DNA of 64,000 nt from Vibrio sp. SCSIO 43136 (GCF_023716565.1 NZ_CP071848.1:1798001-1862000); one strand, 5' to 3'. Positions 1 to 10,893 are shown, counted from the first letter of the stretch. Notes: generated from the sequence alone by a model not told the origin. Program-made: numbers and translations.

Positions 1-702
1 GCCTTAACTCACACTGGTAATATCTTCTGTTCTTCCTGCGGTAAGAAGACCAAGAAAAGCTACTCACAGGGCCACTGTTTCGTTTGCATGAAGAAACTCG
101 CCAGCTGCGATATGTGCATCATGAAACCAGAAACTTGCCACTACGACCAAGGCACCTGCCGTGAGCCGGAATGGGGCGAAGAGAACTGCATGATCGATCA
201 CTACGTTTATCTCTCAAATACCTCTAGCTTGAAAGTGGGTATTACCCGACACAGCCAAGTACCAACGCGTTGGATAGACCAAGGGGCAACGCAGGCACTG
301 CCAATTTTGCGAGTAGAAACTCGTCAGCTATCTGGTTTAGTTGAAGTAGAGCTGGCAAAACACATCGCAGACAAAACTAACTGGCGAGCATTGCTAAAAG
401 GTGATGGCGAACCTATGGATTTGGTAGAGAAATTCGAACAGCTCAAACCTGTGCTAGAGCCTGTGGTGGTTAAACTTCAGCAAGAGTTTGGCGTGGACGC
501 TATTGAGTGGCTGGGTGAAGAAGCTCTGGATATCGAGTATCCGGTCGAGCAGCACCCGGTAAAAATTGTCTCACACAATTTTGATAAGAACCCAGTCGTC
601 GAAGGTACTCTGCAAGGCATTAAAGGCCAGTATTTACTACTTGATACTGGTGTTATCAATATCCGCAAGTTCACCTCTTACGAAGTGACCTGCGAATACT
701 AA
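1..702 (+). CDS. DUF2797 family protein (5' end outside window)
   Basis: The reading frame is open from base 1, so the gene starts upstream of the window; an internal ATG at 88 is not the true start. The visible N-terminal part is rich in paired cysteines (CSSC, CFVC, CDMC and single Cys/His around residues 10-60 of the visible part), which suggests zinc binding. It is followed by a region that reads like a degenerate GIY-YIG-type fold (YVYLSN...KVGITR). This layout is what I know as DUF2797, a conserved gammaproteobacterial family of unknown function. The gene ends 36 bp before the convergent aminotransferase gene. Family assignment is from pattern memory. Confidence 0.8.
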   Translation, partial: ALTHTGNIFCSSCGKKTKKSYSQGHCFVCMKKLASCDMCIMKPETCHYDQGTCREPEWGEENCMIDHYVYLSNTSSLKVGITRHSQVPTRWIDQGATQALPILRVETRQLSGLVEVELAKHIADKTNWRALLKGDGEPMDLVEKFEQLKPVLEPVVVKLQQEFGVDAIEWLGEEALDIEYPVEQHPVKIVSHNFDKNPVVEGTLQGIKGQYLLLDTGVINIRKFTSYEVTCEY

Positions 703-738
703 CGGAATAAGGGGTGTGGCCGCTAGCGACACCTCTTA

Positions 739-1965
739 TTACTTGAGTAGCAGGGTTATCGCATCAACAAAGGCGTCTATCTCTTCGGTGGTGTTGTAGT
801 GCATCAGCCCTACCCTCAACACTCCACCTTTATCACTAAGCCCAAGCGCTTCAATCAGCCCAATCGCATAAAAATGCCCACTCCAAACGCAAATGTTTTG
901 CTCACCCAGTGCTTTTGCGATTTGCAGTGGTTCTACACCATCAATAACTAACGCAAAGGTTGGCGTTCGCAGGTTTACTCCTTCTCGACCAACGACTTGA
1001 ATCGCTTGAATAGCCTCAAGCCTTTCTAGCATATAAGCCGACAGCTTTTGCTCATAAGTTTCATACTGCTCAAAGCTTTGAACCAAGCGTTGACGAAGCC
1101 CCTCATTTGGCGATCCATACTGGGCTAAAAACTCGACACAAGCACTAAAACCTGCGAGCGCTTCAAAATTCAGCGTTCCTGTTTCAAAGCGAGCAGGTCC
1201 TTTATCTGGTGCAGGCAGAACTTTATAAGGCTCCAGTGCATCCAAGTGTGACTGGGCAACATACGCCACCCCCAAATGAGGCCCAAAAAACTTGTAAGCC
1301 GAACAGACTAAGTAGTCGCAGTCTAACGATTGCACATCAATGAGATGATGAGGTGCGTAATGCACGGCATCGACATAGACTTCAATGCCTCTACCATCAA
1401 TCGCTTCTATCAAGCGTTTTACATCCACCACAGAGCCGGTGGTGTTTGACGCTAATGTAATCGCAATTAGCTTGGTCTTATCTGTTACCTGCGACAGCAG
1501 GTGATCTAAATCTACCGAGCCATCACTTAAGCAGACTTTGGCACGATGAACTACCGCCCCTTTATCTTTGGCGGCCTCAACCCAAGCTGACACATTTCCG
1601 AAATGGTCAAGGTCGGTGACGATGACTTCATCTCCCGCTTGCCAACGACGACTGATCGACCGAGACAAAGTAAAAGTCAGCGACGTCATATTAGCACCGA
1701 ACACGATATTGTCCGACGATGGCGCATTAAGCAGGCACGCCGCACTTTGTCTCGCTCTATCAACCACTCGGACTGTTTCATGGCTAGCAAAAAAGTGGCC
1801 GCCTAGATTTGAGTTATAACGGCCAAGATAGTCTCGCATTGCCAGCAGCACTTGGTTAGGTACTTGCGATCCACCCGGACCATCCATAAAAATAACACCT
1901 TGACCACGGTGCTTTTGTTCTAAGGCACTAAATTGACTTCTAACGTGTTCAACACTAAAACGCAT
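739..1965 (-). CDS. Class V aminotransferase, cysteine desulfurase-like (VC1184-type subfamily)
   Basis: The 408-residue protein has the fold-type I PLP pattern of NifS/SufS-like enzymes. It shows an N-terminal GPGGSQVP segment, an internal TLASNTTGSVVD stretch, an aspartate at VYVDAVHYAPH for the pyridine nitrogen, and the probable PLP lysine in CSAYKFFGPH near residue 228. It fits a subfamily named cysteine desulfurase-like rather than the housekeeping IscS or SufS. The substrate is not known, and no scaffold or Suf genes are nearby. The start overlaps the stop of the 2OG-Fe gene by one base, so the two genes are translationally coupled. Confidence 0.85.
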   Translation of the reverse strand: MRFSVEHVRSQFSALEQKHRGQGVIFMDGPGGSQVPNQVLLAMRDYLGRYNSNLGGHFFASHETVRVVDRARQSAACLLNAPSSDNIVFGANMTSLTFTLSRSISRRWQAGDEVIVTDLDHFGNVSAWVEAAKDKGAVVHRAKVCLSDGSVDLDHLLSQVTDKTKLIAITLASNTTGSVVDVKRLIEAIDGRGIEVYVDAVHYAPHHLIDVQSLDCDYLVCSAYKFFGPHLGVAYVAQSHLDALEPYKVLPAPDKGPARFETGTLNFEALAGFSACVEFLAQYGSPNEGLRQRLVQSFEQYETYEQKLSAYMLERLEAIQAIQVVGREGVNLRTPTFALVIDGVEPLQIAKALGEQNICVWSGHFYAIGLIEALGLSDKGGVLRVGLMHYNTTEEIDAFVDAITLLLK

Positions 1966-2612
1966 TATGCCGTTACCTTATGCTTCGCCGTCAGTACAAA
2001 CACATCCATGTGCCCTTCCTCACCGTGTGAAATGGATCGAATTGGTTGGGCGTTGTGCCATAACTTATGATCATCGAGCATCGCAACTTCACCGTTTTCA
2101 AGAACTTTACGGAAAAATGGGGCTTCGTGATTGTCGTTATAGATCATAACCTCACCACCGACGACGTTGTGGCGGTCGATACCGATAATGGCGATGTGAT
2201 CAAAGCCGTCTTGGTGAACACCTTCGGGAGCAACTGGCGTTTCATCATAGATCGCCGTGATCCGAATTTGGTGGATTTCAATCTCATGCCCAGCTTGAAG
2301 ACCATTAGTGTCTGCAAAAAGCTGGCACATTTCTAACATCGCATCACCTTGCAAGATGTGGGGCTCAATCGGGTCAAACTGGCGCAATACATCGCCTTGG
2401 AAATGGTTAATATCTTCTGATTGAACGAAGTCATGCTTTTCCGTTACCTCCAAACGGTGCGGATAAAAGTTAACCACCGAGTAGCGGCGCAAACGATACT
2501 TACCATCTGCGTGCTTAGTGTGAGGTAAATGACTAAATGAAGGAGCAAGCGCTTCAATGGTGTGAGCGGTGAGATGGCTTAACTGTAGTGTACTTTCGTG
2601 ACCTGACAACAT
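1965..2612 (-). CDS. 2OG-Fe dioxygenase family protein
   Basis: The protein has about 215 residues from the ATG at 2612, which has a GAGG six bases upstream. The longer version from a TTG at 2636 has no such site. A HQDGFDHIAIIGIDRHNVVGGEV segment supplies the HxD metal motif, and a distal histidine (LWHNAQPI) completes the expected iron facial triad. This matches the 2OG-Fe dioxygenase family (PF10014 type), whose characterised members hydroxylate free amino acids. That suggests, as inference only, that the coupled class V aminotransferase acts on the same amino acid or on its product. It is the first gene of the operon, and its leader contains a possible attenuator. Confidence 0.8.
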   Translation of the reverse strand: MLSGHESTLQLSHLTAHTIEALAPSFSHLPHTKHADGKYRLRRYSVVNFYPHRLEVTEKHDFVQSEDINHFQGDVLRQFDPIEPHILQGDAMLEMCQLFADTNGLQAGHEIEIHQIRITAIYDETPVAPEGVHQDGFDHIAIIGIDRHNVVGGEVMIYNDNHEAPFFRKVLENGEVAMLDDHKLWHNAQPIRSISHGEEGHMDVFVLTAKHKVTA

Positions 2613-2734
2613 GGTGAACCTCATAAATAAACACAATTAAATAACATATTATTTACATTTAATTATTTATCGAATGGTCTGCAAGATCAACTTTTTGCAG
2701 TGTTATAAACCAGCAAATAGACAAAAACCAGATC

Positions 2735-2761
2735 AAAAACCAACTTGGGAAGAAAAGTTGG
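2735..2761 (-). terminator. Intrinsic terminator-like hairpin in the leader of the dioxygenase operon
   Basis: Read on the minus strand, CCAACTT and AAGTTGG form a seven-pair stem that is followed at once by TTTTTG. It lies about 120 bases before the dioxygenase start and about 140 bases after a plausible minus-strand promoter, with no gene between. It may therefore act as an attenuator or end a short leader RNA. The stem has only three G-C pairs, so termination may be partial. Confidence 0.45.
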
Positions 2762-2889
2762 CTGATAACACCAGTTTTGCTGATTGCCCTTTTCGAAACT
2801 TAGAATAGTTCACTAAATCACCAGGTGTGAGATGCCTCTTGTTCTCAATATTGGGTAAATTAATCGAAATACTTCATTTGATAAATCTG

Positions 2890-2933
2890 TATAATCACTT
2901 TCAAAATAATGTTTTTTAAAACAATTCTTACAA
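2890..2933. promoter_or_regulatory. Back-to-back divergent sigma-70 promoters
   Basis: On the plus strand TATAAT at 2890-2895 is a perfect -10 for the gene starting at 2992; no good -35 is seen. On the minus strand TTGTAA (2933-2928), 16 bases, then CATTAT (2911-2906) forms a fair promoter for the dioxygenase operon, giving a leader of about 290 nt. The two promoters overlap, so the transcription units may compete. Confidence 0.4.
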
Positions 2934-2991
2934 TTGTGTATAGCTCCAGAGCTAGAGTCATCGCAGTTTCAGATCTAAAAAGGAGTTGGCA

Positions 2992-4719
2992 GTGAACAAA
3001 TTACTAATCGCTATGGGAATTGTCGCCGTGGGCGCTGGTGGGTACTTCTACACCCAAAATCAACCGCAAACGGTAGTCGAGGTTCCAGACACTACCCTTG
3101 ACTATATTCCCGCCGATTCAGTGGCTGTAGGGGTTCAGTTTAAACCGCTAGATTTGCAACATTACATTGCATCTGCTGGGTCTAACCCTTCGGTTGAAGA
3201 TCTAATGGCGATGGCTGAAAGTGACCCTTACAACCTCACCAATCGTGAAGCCTTTTTCTATGGCCTATACGAGCGTTGGATAGAGACATCAACCGATAAA
3301 ACCGCACTTAACCAGGCGTTTGGTTTTGGCGAGAGCTTTAAAACCCAGTTTTTCACCTTAGGCATGTTGCCAGTGATCAAGTTTGAACTGGAAGCTCCAC
3401 AAAACTTCTTGAAGACTTTAGACGAGCTTGAAGCAAAACATCAGTTTGCACACCGCAGTGGTAAGGTAGGTGAGCAAGCTTATCGAGCTTACCCTATGGT
3501 TGACTCTTCAGGTGAAGTCGAAGCGGAAGTCATTTTTGCGCAAGTTGGTGACAAAATCATCGTTGCATTTAATATTGAGCCGTTAGCCGAACTTAACCAA
3601 CTCGATATTGCATTAGAAGTGAATCAACCTGCCTCTCCTTTGGCGGCAACCACGACATTGGCTGACTTGCAGACTAAGTACCCATCGGCAACAGGAACAA
3701 TGGCGGGTTACTTTGACTTTGAAAAAATTGCTAAGGCCGTTACCACTACCGATACAAACCTGCTAGCCAAGCAAATTACCAAGCTTGCTGAACACGGTGG
3801 TGAGGATCTGACGACATCAGAGCTACATAGCGATGTATGTAAGCAAGAGATCCAAGGCATTGCCGCTAACTGGCCTCGTCTCATTTGGGGCATGGACTCA
3901 GGTAAAGACGACAGTTTTGTGAGCAAAATTGTTTTGGAATCAAATAACCAAGTGGTGCTGTCGGCGCTACAATCTCTACGTGGTTTTGTTGCAGCGAACA
4001 ACTCGGATAGCTTGCTTTCAATGGGTCTGGGTCTTAACGTCAATAACCTTGCACCTGCACTGACCAACATCATCAGCGATTTGCAGCAAACCCAATACCA
4101 ATGCCCTTCATTGGCAAGCTCTCAAGCTGAAATGATGCAATCCAATCCCGCAGCAATGGCGGGTATGGCTGCAGGCTTTGTCAACGGTTTGAAAGGTATC
4201 GGCTTACAAATCTTTGACTACGAGATTGATGCTGAGTACGGCGATGGTTTAAGCAAGCTGGACGCTTCATTCAGCATCAGTGCCGACAATCCGCAAATGC
4301 TGATCCAAAGTGCTGCGATGATGATGCCACCGCTTGCGCAGCTACAGATCCCTACCGACGGCACACCGGTTGCGCTTCCTCCTGCACTAACAGGCGAACT
4401 ACTGGCCACTGCGCCAATTTATGTTGCCCAGAAAACCAATCACTTGGTTATCTACACAGGTGATAAGGCCGAGCAGTCACTTACTGCGCAGCTAGATGCT
4501 CCATTAGAAAGTAACGGCATGTTCTCTATGATGTTGGATTATCAGAAACTGATGAAGCCAATGATCACTTTAATGGAACAAAGCGGTGAAGAAGTTCCTT
4601 ACGAGCTAAAAACCTTCGCAGAAACACCTTACAAGATGGACTTTAGCTACGACATTCTTCCTGAAGGCATTAGCCTCGATATGAACTATACCTTCACCTC
4701 AACGGAAGCGGCTAAGTAA
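2992..4719 (+). CDS. Conserved membrane-anchored protein of unknown function
   Basis: The GTG at 2992 is chosen because AAGGAG lies seven bases upstream; the TTG at 2986 is too close to it. The product is about 575 residues. Residues 1-22 form a hydrophobic signal anchor or signal peptide (LLIAMGIVAVGAGGYFY). The rest is soluble, acidic and presumably periplasmic, beginning with an LDYIPADSVAVGVQ stretch. I recognise it only as a Vibrio-type hypothetical protein lying upstream of trxB. It is monocistronic: its own terminator follows at 4745-4775. The function is unknown. Confidence 0.75.
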   Translation: MNKLLIAMGIVAVGAGGYFYTQNQPQTVVEVPDTTLDYIPADSVAVGVQFKPLDLQHYIASAGSNPSVEDLMAMAESDPYNLTNREAFFYGLYERWIETSTDKTALNQAFGFGESFKTQFFTLGMLPVIKFELEAPQNFLKTLDELEAKHQFAHRSGKVGEQAYRAYPMVDSSGEVEAEVIFAQVGDKIIVAFNIEPLAELNQLDIALEVNQPASPLAATTTLADLQTKYPSATGTMAGYFDFEKIAKAVTTTDTNLLAKQITKLAEHGGEDLTTSELHSDVCKQEIQGIAANWPRLIWGMDSGKDDSFVSKIVLESNNQVVLSALQSLRGFVAANNSDSLLSMGLGLNVNNLAPALTNIISDLQQTQYQCPSLASSQAEMMQSNPAAMAGMAAGFVNGLKGIGLQIFDYEIDAEYGDGLSKLDASFSISADNPQMLIQSAAMMMPPLAQLQIPTDGTPVALPPALTGELLATAPIYVAQKTNHLVIYTGDKAEQSLTAQLDAPLESNGMFSMMLDYQKLMKPMITLMEQSGEEVPYELKTFAETPYKMDFSYDILPEGISLDMNYTFTSTEAAK

Positions 4720-4744
4720 CGCCAAGTCTGCTAAGAACCAGCCT

Positions 4745-4775
4745 ATGCCCAGTTGATCCTCAACTGGGCATTTTT
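4745..4775 (+). terminator. Rho-independent terminator
   Basis: TGCCCAGTTG and CAACTGGGCA form a ten-pair stem with a five-base loop and are followed by TTTTT, just after the 2992-4719 gene. Confidence 0.9.
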
Positions 4776-4959
4776 GTCGCAGTTCTGGGTGTATTAACCT
4801 AAAGATTCATAATTAATAACCAATAGATCCCAACCAATTCTTTTTTTTGACTTGAAAAGTCGTACAATCGCTCACATTAAACCTACAACAACATCGAAAC
4901 GTAGATGAGCCAACCATCTATTGCCTTCGGTACAAATCATTTCAGCCCGATTCCAATGA

Positions 4960-5961
<1,002 letters not shown>

Positions 5962-6015
5962 GCGTTACTAGAGCACAAGAGCTATCTCTTTAGTGCTCAA
6001 CAACAAAACCTTAGA

Positions 6016-6044
6016 ATCCAGCGGTATTCCCGCTGGATTTTTTT
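6016..6044 (+). terminator. Rho-independent terminator after trxB
   Basis: ATCCAGCGG and CCGCTGGAT form a nine-pair stem with a short loop, followed by a run of T. Confidence 0.9.
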
Positions 6045-6124
6045 ATGTAGAATCAACCCCTCTTTGGGAAAGAGAATATTTTTCATTGCCCCATCATAAC
6101 TACAAATAAGTAAGCCTTCTTCTA

Positions 6125-7906
6125 ATGGATAAGAAAAAACAGCGCACTTTGAATAAGTGGCTGCGGCAACAAAGTAAGCTAGCTTCTCGCTGGCTTTATA
6201 TCGCCGTTGGCCTAGGTGTCTTATCGAGTGTATTTTTGCTGGCACAAGCGGCGCTCATCGCATCTGTGCTACACCAACTCATTATGGAACACGTCGACAA
6301 ATCTGAGCTGCTACCGCATTTTGCCGGGCTAGCGCTGAGTGTTGTTGGTCGAGCCGCGTGTAACTGGGGCAAAGAAGTTGCCGGTTATCGTTGCGGTGAA
6401 CAGATCCGAGTATTAGTCCGTCAGCTAATTCTTGATAAGTTGGCCGAACTTGGGCCGGCTTACATCAAAGGCAAACCTGCGGGTAGCTGGGCGACCTTGT
6501 TGCTAGAGCAAGTGGAAGATATGCAAGACTTCTTCTCACGCTATCTCCCGCAAGTATCATTGTCGGTCTTGATCCCATTCATTATTTTAGTCGTAGTGTT
6601 CCCTACCAACTGGGCAGCAGGCGTGATTTTCCTTATCACAGCTCCGCTAGTGCCGATGTTCATGGCTTTGGTGGGCATGAAAGCATCCGATGCAAACCGT
6701 CGAAACTTCAAAGCTCTGCAACGTCTATCAGGACACTTTTATGACCGACTGCAAGCGATGACCACCATTCGGCTGTTCAATCGCTCAAATGCAGAACTTG
6801 AAACCCTACGTGGTGCTTCTGAAGTATTTCGCTCAAGAACCATGGAAGTGCTGAGAGTTGCCTTCCTTTCATCAGCCGTGCTTGAGTTTTTCACTTCCAT
6901 TTCGATTGCGATTACCGCGGTTTACTTTGGTTTTAGCTACATTGGCGAGCTGAACTTTGGTCACTACGGGCTGGGCGTTACGCTGTTTGCCGGGCTGTTC
7001 ATCTTGATCCTAGCGCCAGAGTTTTACCAACCGCTGCGTGATCTTGGCACCTATTACCACGCTAAAGCACAAGCAGTGGGTGCAGCCGAAAGTATCGTCG
7101 AGTTCTTGGAAACCCCCGTCGAGCAAGCGTATTCGGGCCAAGAAAGTGTGCCATCGTCTGAATCTGTGGTGATTAAAGCAACTAACCTTGAGGTCTACAG
7201 TCCACAAGGTACTCAACTTGTCGGCCCTGTTAGCTTCAAGCTTGACGGAAACACCACCACTGCACTGGTTGGCCCAAGTGGTGCTGGCAAAACGTCACTG
7301 GTTAATGCCCTACTTGGCTTCTTGCCGTACAAAGGCTCTCTCACCATCAATGGTGTTGAACTTTCTGAGTTAAGTCTTGCAGACTGGCGTAAGCAAATCA
7401 GTTGGGTGGGCCAAAACCCACTTCTGATGCATGGCACTATCAAAGAGAATTTAACCCTAGGTAAAACTGAGGTGTCAGAGTCTGTGTTAGAGCAAGCAAT
7501 GGAGACGTCGTTCGCCAAAGAATTTATCGACCAACACGGCCTAGATTACCCAATCAGTGATCGCTCTGGTGGCCTATCTGTCGGTCAAGCCCAACGTATC
7601 GCCCTAGCCCGAGCCATCATCCATGACGGTCAGTTCTGGGTCCTAGATGAGCCGACCGCAAGTCTTGATGCTCGCAGTGAGAAACTGGTACTGGAAGGAT
7701 TGAAAGCGGCAACGCAGCAAGCGACTTCTCTACTGATCACTCACCAACTCGATGCACTCAAAGAGGTGAATCAAATCCTCGTCATGGAAGATGGAAAGCT
7801 TGTGCAACAAGGAGATTTTGCAAGCTTAGCCGCTATAGAGGGGTGTTTCGCAACCTTGTTAGAAGCTCGCCAAGCCCAATTACCAAAAGGGGATCTCGAT
7901 GCGTGA
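6125..7906 (+). CDS. cydD: Heterodimeric thiol-reductant ABC exporter, CydD subunit
   Basis: CydDC moves glutathione and cysteine across the inner membrane and is needed for assembly of cytochrome bd oxidase and c-type cytochromes. The 593-residue protein has six membrane segments in residues 20-310, with the family signatures GKPAGSWATLLLEQ and FGFSYIGELNFGHYG. The ATPase domain has Walker A GPSGAGKT at about 383-390, the signature LSVGQAQR and Walker B with LDEPTASLD. No strong Shine-Dalgarno is visible before the ATG. Its 3' end overlaps the cydC start by eight bases (ATGCGTGA), which implies coupled synthesis of the heterodimer. Confidence 0.97.
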   Translation: MDKKKQRTLNKWLRQQSKLASRWLYIAVGLGVLSSVFLLAQAALIASVLHQLIMEHVDKSELLPHFAGLALSVVGRAACNWGKEVAGYRCGEQIRVLVRQLILDKLAELGPAYIKGKPAGSWATLLLEQVEDMQDFFSRYLPQVSLSVLIPFIILVVVFPTNWAAGVIFLITAPLVPMFMALVGMKASDANRRNFKALQRLSGHFYDRLQAMTTIRLFNRSNAELETLRGASEVFRSRTMEVLRVAFLSSAVLEFFTSISIAITAVYFGFSYIGELNFGHYGLGVTLFAGLFILILAPEFYQPLRDLGTYYHAKAQAVGAAESIVEFLETPVEQAYSGQESVPSSESVVIKATNLEVYSPQGTQLVGPVSFKLDGNTTTALVGPSGAGKTSLVNALLGFLPYKGSLTINGVELSELSLADWRKQISWVGQNPLLMHGTIKENLTLGKTEVSESVLEQAMETSFAKEFIDQHGLDYPISDRSGGLSVGQAQRIALARAIIHDGQFWVLDEPTASLDARSEKLVLEGLKAATQQATSLLITHQLDALKEVNQILVMEDGKLVQQGDFASLAAIEGCFATLLEARQAQLPKGDLDA

Positions 7907-9620
7907 TTTACTGCCCTTTCTAAAGCTATATAAAAAGCACTGGTTCGGTTTGAGTCTAGGCATGTTATTGGCCTTTGCGACACTCTTTGCCTCCATCGGT
8001 CTATTGACGCTTTCTGGCTGGTTTTTAGCGGCCTCATCCGTGGCTGGCTTAACCATTGCGCGTGAAACATTCAACTACATGCTACCTGGAGCCTTTGTAC
8101 GTGGCTTTGCTATGGGTCGCACTGCTGGCCGCTGGGGTGAGCGCGTTGTTAGCCATAACGCAACCTTCCGCTTATTGACGGAGCTGCGTGTATTCTTCTT
8201 TAAGAAACTCACACCACTCATCCCAGGTCGTGTAGCTAACCTGCGTGATGCCGATATCCTCAACCGTTTGGTGGCTGATGTCGATGCGATGGACCATGTC
8301 TATCTGCGACTCGTCAGTCCGGTGGTCATTTCTTTCTTAGGCATCGCCAGCCTTACGGCTTTTCTCTGTTGGTTTGATACCACATTGGGGCTAACACTTG
8401 GGGGGATTTTATTAACCCTAGTTCTATGCTGGCCAGTTCTTTTCTACTACCTTGGCAAAAATAATGGGCAAGCGCTGACCCAACATAAAGCTGACTTGCG
8501 TATCAACACCATGGACTGGCTCCAAGGTCACGCCGAGTTAGTGCTTTTTGGTGTCGAGCCTCGCTATCGCCAACACATTGAAGCACAGCAAACTGCGCTG
8601 AACAAAAAGCAGTTTATCCATGCGCACATCACAGGGCTTGCCAATAGTTTGTTGATGCTTGCGAGTGGTTGGACGCTGGTACTTATGCTGTGGCTTGCCG
8701 CTGACGGAGTGGGTGGCAATGCCCCTGACCCGTTTATCGCTTTGATTGCATTTGCCACGATGGCGAGTTTTGAAATGCTGATGCCAATTGCTGGCGCATT
8801 TCAATACCTAGGGCAAACATTGACTTCAGCCAAACGCTTAAACCAGATCGTACAGGCAACACCTGATGTTTTGTTCCCTGAGCAAAGCCAGGGAGATACA
8901 ACTCAGAGTGGCTTGTCGCTCCAAGATGTTGGCTTTAGCTACCCCGATGCGAATAAACCCGCACTACGTGACATCAACATCAACCTACCTGCAGGTAAAA
9001 AACTGGCGATTTTAGGCCAAACTGGGTCTGGTAAGTCCACCTTGCTGCAGCTATTGACTCGCAGTTGGGATTGCAGCCAAGGGGAAGTGACGATTGGTGG
9101 GCTAAACATTAAATCTTGGTCAGAATCGGATTTGCGCCAACAGATCTCAGTTATCAGCCAACGTGTCGATATTCTCAACGGCTCGCTAAGAGATAACTTG
9201 TTGCTTGCCAATCCAGAGGCAGCCGATAGCGAGCTTGAAACCAAACTAGAACAAGTAGGCCTTGGCAAACTGCTGGAAGACAATGGCCTTGATACTTGGC
9301 TAGGAGAAGGTGGACGCCAACTCTCCGGCGGTGAACGACGCCGAATCGGTATCGTGCGTGCACTATTGCATAATGGTGCAATCGTGCTCATGGACGAACC
9401 GACCGAAGGTCTCGATAAGAACACCGAGCAACAGATCATGGCCCTGCTGGAAGCGCACAACCAAGGCAAGACCGTGGTTTATATTACTCACCGCTTGGTC
9501 GGTCTTGAGCAAATGGATCACATCTGCCTGCTTGATGATGGCAGACTCGGAGAGCAAGGCTCTCACGCAGAGTTACTTGCCCGTAAAGGTCGCTATTACC
9601 AGTTATTCCAAACTTTGTAG
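7899..9620 (+). CDS. cydC: Heterodimeric thiol-reductant ABC exporter, CydC subunit
   Basis: This is the partner of CydD in the reductant exporter. The 573-residue protein begins MRDLLPFLKLYKKHW and has the typical LSGWFLAASSVAG first transmembrane region and six predicted membrane helices. The nucleotide-binding domain has Walker A GQTGSGKST at about 372-380, signature LSGGERRR and Walker B LMDEPTEGLD. AGGGGATCTCG just upstream of the overlapping start provides the ribosome site inside cydD. The gene ends 17 bases before a bidirectional terminator shared with convergent serC. Confidence 0.97.
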   Translation: MRDLLPFLKLYKKHWFGLSLGMLLAFATLFASIGLLTLSGWFLAASSVAGLTIARETFNYMLPGAFVRGFAMGRTAGRWGERVVSHNATFRLLTELRVFFFKKLTPLIPGRVANLRDADILNRLVADVDAMDHVYLRLVSPVVISFLGIASLTAFLCWFDTTLGLTLGGILLTLVLCWPVLFYYLGKNNGQALTQHKADLRINTMDWLQGHAELVLFGVEPRYRQHIEAQQTALNKKQFIHAHITGLANSLLMLASGWTLVLMLWLAADGVGGNAPDPFIALIAFATMASFEMLMPIAGAFQYLGQTLTSAKRLNQIVQATPDVLFPEQSQGDTTQSGLSLQDVGFSYPDANKPALRDININLPAGKKLAILGQTGSGKSTLLQLLTRSWDCSQGEVTIGGLNIKSWSESDLRQQISVISQRVDILNGSLRDNLLLANPEAADSELETKLEQVGLGKLLEDNGLDTWLGEGGRQLSGGERRRIGIVRALLHNGAIVLMDEPTEGLDKNTEQQIMALLEAHNQGKTVVYITHRLVGLEQMDHICLLDDGRLGEQGSHAELLARKGRYYQLFQTL

Positions 9621-9636
9621 TGGAATCTACACAACC

Positions 9637-9663
9637 AAAAAAGCCCTCTTTCGAGGGCTTTTT
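9637..9663. terminator. Bidirectional terminator between cydC and serC
   Basis: AAAAAAGCCCTC, a short loop, then GAGGGCTTTTT. A-run and T-run on the two sides let it serve both convergent genes. Confidence 0.85.
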
Positions 9664-9679
9664 AATGTAACTTAATCGC

Positions 9680-10762
9680 TTAAGCGTTGTTTGCTTCGAA
9701 CTCTTTCATAAAGTCGACTAAAGCCTGAACCCCTTCCAACGGCATTGCATTGTAAATAGAAGCTCGCATGCCGCCCACTGCTCGGTGACCCTTAAGAGCT
9801 TTCAAGCCCGCTTTATCAGCAAGAGCCAAGAATTCTGCATCAAGCTCAGGCTTAGCTAGCTGAAAAGGAACATTCATACGTGAACGGTTTTGTGGATGCA
9901 CTTGGTTAGCGTAAAAGCCTGACTCATCGATGTAGTTATAAAGAAGCTCAGCTTTTGCTTTGTTAACCACTTCAATCGCTTCAACGCCACCTTGTGCTTT
10001 TAGCCACTTGAACACCAAGCCAGATAGGTACCAAGCGTAAGTTGGTGGCGTATTGAACATAGAGTCTTTCTCAGCCAACACTTTGTAATTAAGCACGCTT
10101 GGCAACACACTTGAGGCGAGCTCAAGCAAGTCATCACGTACAATTACGATGCAGATGCCTGCAGGGCCAATGTTCTTTTGAGCGCCCGCGTAGATAACGC
10201 CATATTTAGATACATCAATTTGACGCGACAAGATGGTTGAAGAAAGGTCTGCTACGATAGGTTTGTCAGTAACTGGCAGATCATTTATCTCAATACCATC
10301 GATAGTTTCGTTTGGACAGAAGTGAACATAAGCGGCATTTTCACTAAGTTCCCACTCAGAAGCAGGTTTAACCGCTATTTTTCCATCTTTTTCTGATTTA
10401 GCGTCAATCACGTTTGGCTGACAATACTTACTTGCTTCTTTAATTGCGCTTTCTGCCCAGTAACCAGCATCAACATAGTCTGCACTGGTTTTATCGCCTA
10501 GAAGGTTGAGTGGTACTGCGGCAAACTGAGCGCGGGCGCCACCTTGGCAAAATAGCACCTTGTAGTTGTCTGGAATAGCAAGTAAATCTCGCAGGTCCTG
10601 CTCAGACTGATCCGCAACTTCAATAAACTGTTTGCTGCGGTGACTAATTTCCATCACGGACGTACCCAGACCGCTCCAGTCGATAAATTCGGCTTGTGCT
10701 TGCTCCATCACTGCTTTTGGCAGTGCTGCCGGTCCGGCACTAAAATTAAAAACTTGCTCCAT
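9680..10762 (-). CDS. serC: Phosphoserine aminotransferase SerC
   Basis: SerC converts 3-phosphohydroxypyruvate to phosphoserine with glutamate (serine pathway) and also acts in pyridoxal phosphate synthesis. The 360-residue product begins with the family N-terminus [12 protein letters not shown], and the PLP lysine lies in [12 protein letters not shown] near residue 197. It continues with the conserved NRSRMNVPF and C-terminal [17 protein letters not shown]. Length matches E. coli SerC (362). A GGAG about 11 bases before the ATG serves as ribosome site. It is monocistronic, between two bidirectional terminators; neither gyrA nor aroA, neighbours in E. coli, is present. Confidence 0.97.
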   Translation of the reverse strand: MEQVFNFSAGPAALPKAVMEQAQAEFIDWSGLGTSVMEISHRSKQFIEVADQSEQDLRDLLAIPDNYKVLFCQGGARAQFAAVPLNLLGDKTSADYVDAGYWAESAIKEASKYCQPNVIDAKSEKDGKIAVKPASEWELSENAAYVHFCPNETIDGIEINDLPVTDKPIVADLSSTILSRQIDVSKYGVIYAGAQKNIGPAGICIVIVRDDLLELASSVLPSVLNYKVLAEKDSMFNTPPTYAWYLSGLVFKWLKAQGGVEAIEVVNKAKAELLYNYIDESGFYANQVHPQNRSRMNVPFQLAKPELDAEFLALADKAGLKALKGHRAVGGMRASIYNAMPLEGVQALVDFMKEFEANNA

Positions 10763-10833
10763 GATGCTACTAGCTCCTGCAATTTAACAAATGTAACACC
10801 TTTAATATCACGTTTTTTAGCCAGTAAAAAGCG

Positions 10834-10860
10834 AAAAAAGAGGTCTTAAGACCTCTTTTT
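10834..10860. terminator. Bidirectional terminator between serC and the ydgA-family gene
   Basis: AAAAAAGAGGTCTTAAGACCTCTTTTT is a perfect palindrome with A and T runs, downstream of the ydgA-family gene on the minus strand. Confidence 0.75.
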
Positions 10861-10893
10861 CATTCTAACTAAGTATTTCTAATGATATGTGCT

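Noticed and set aside
739..1965. Housekeeping cysteine desulfurase of an Isc or Suf operon
   Set aside because: No scaffold, ferredoxin or chaperone genes are nearby, and the sequence fits a separate class V subfamily coupled to a dioxygenase.
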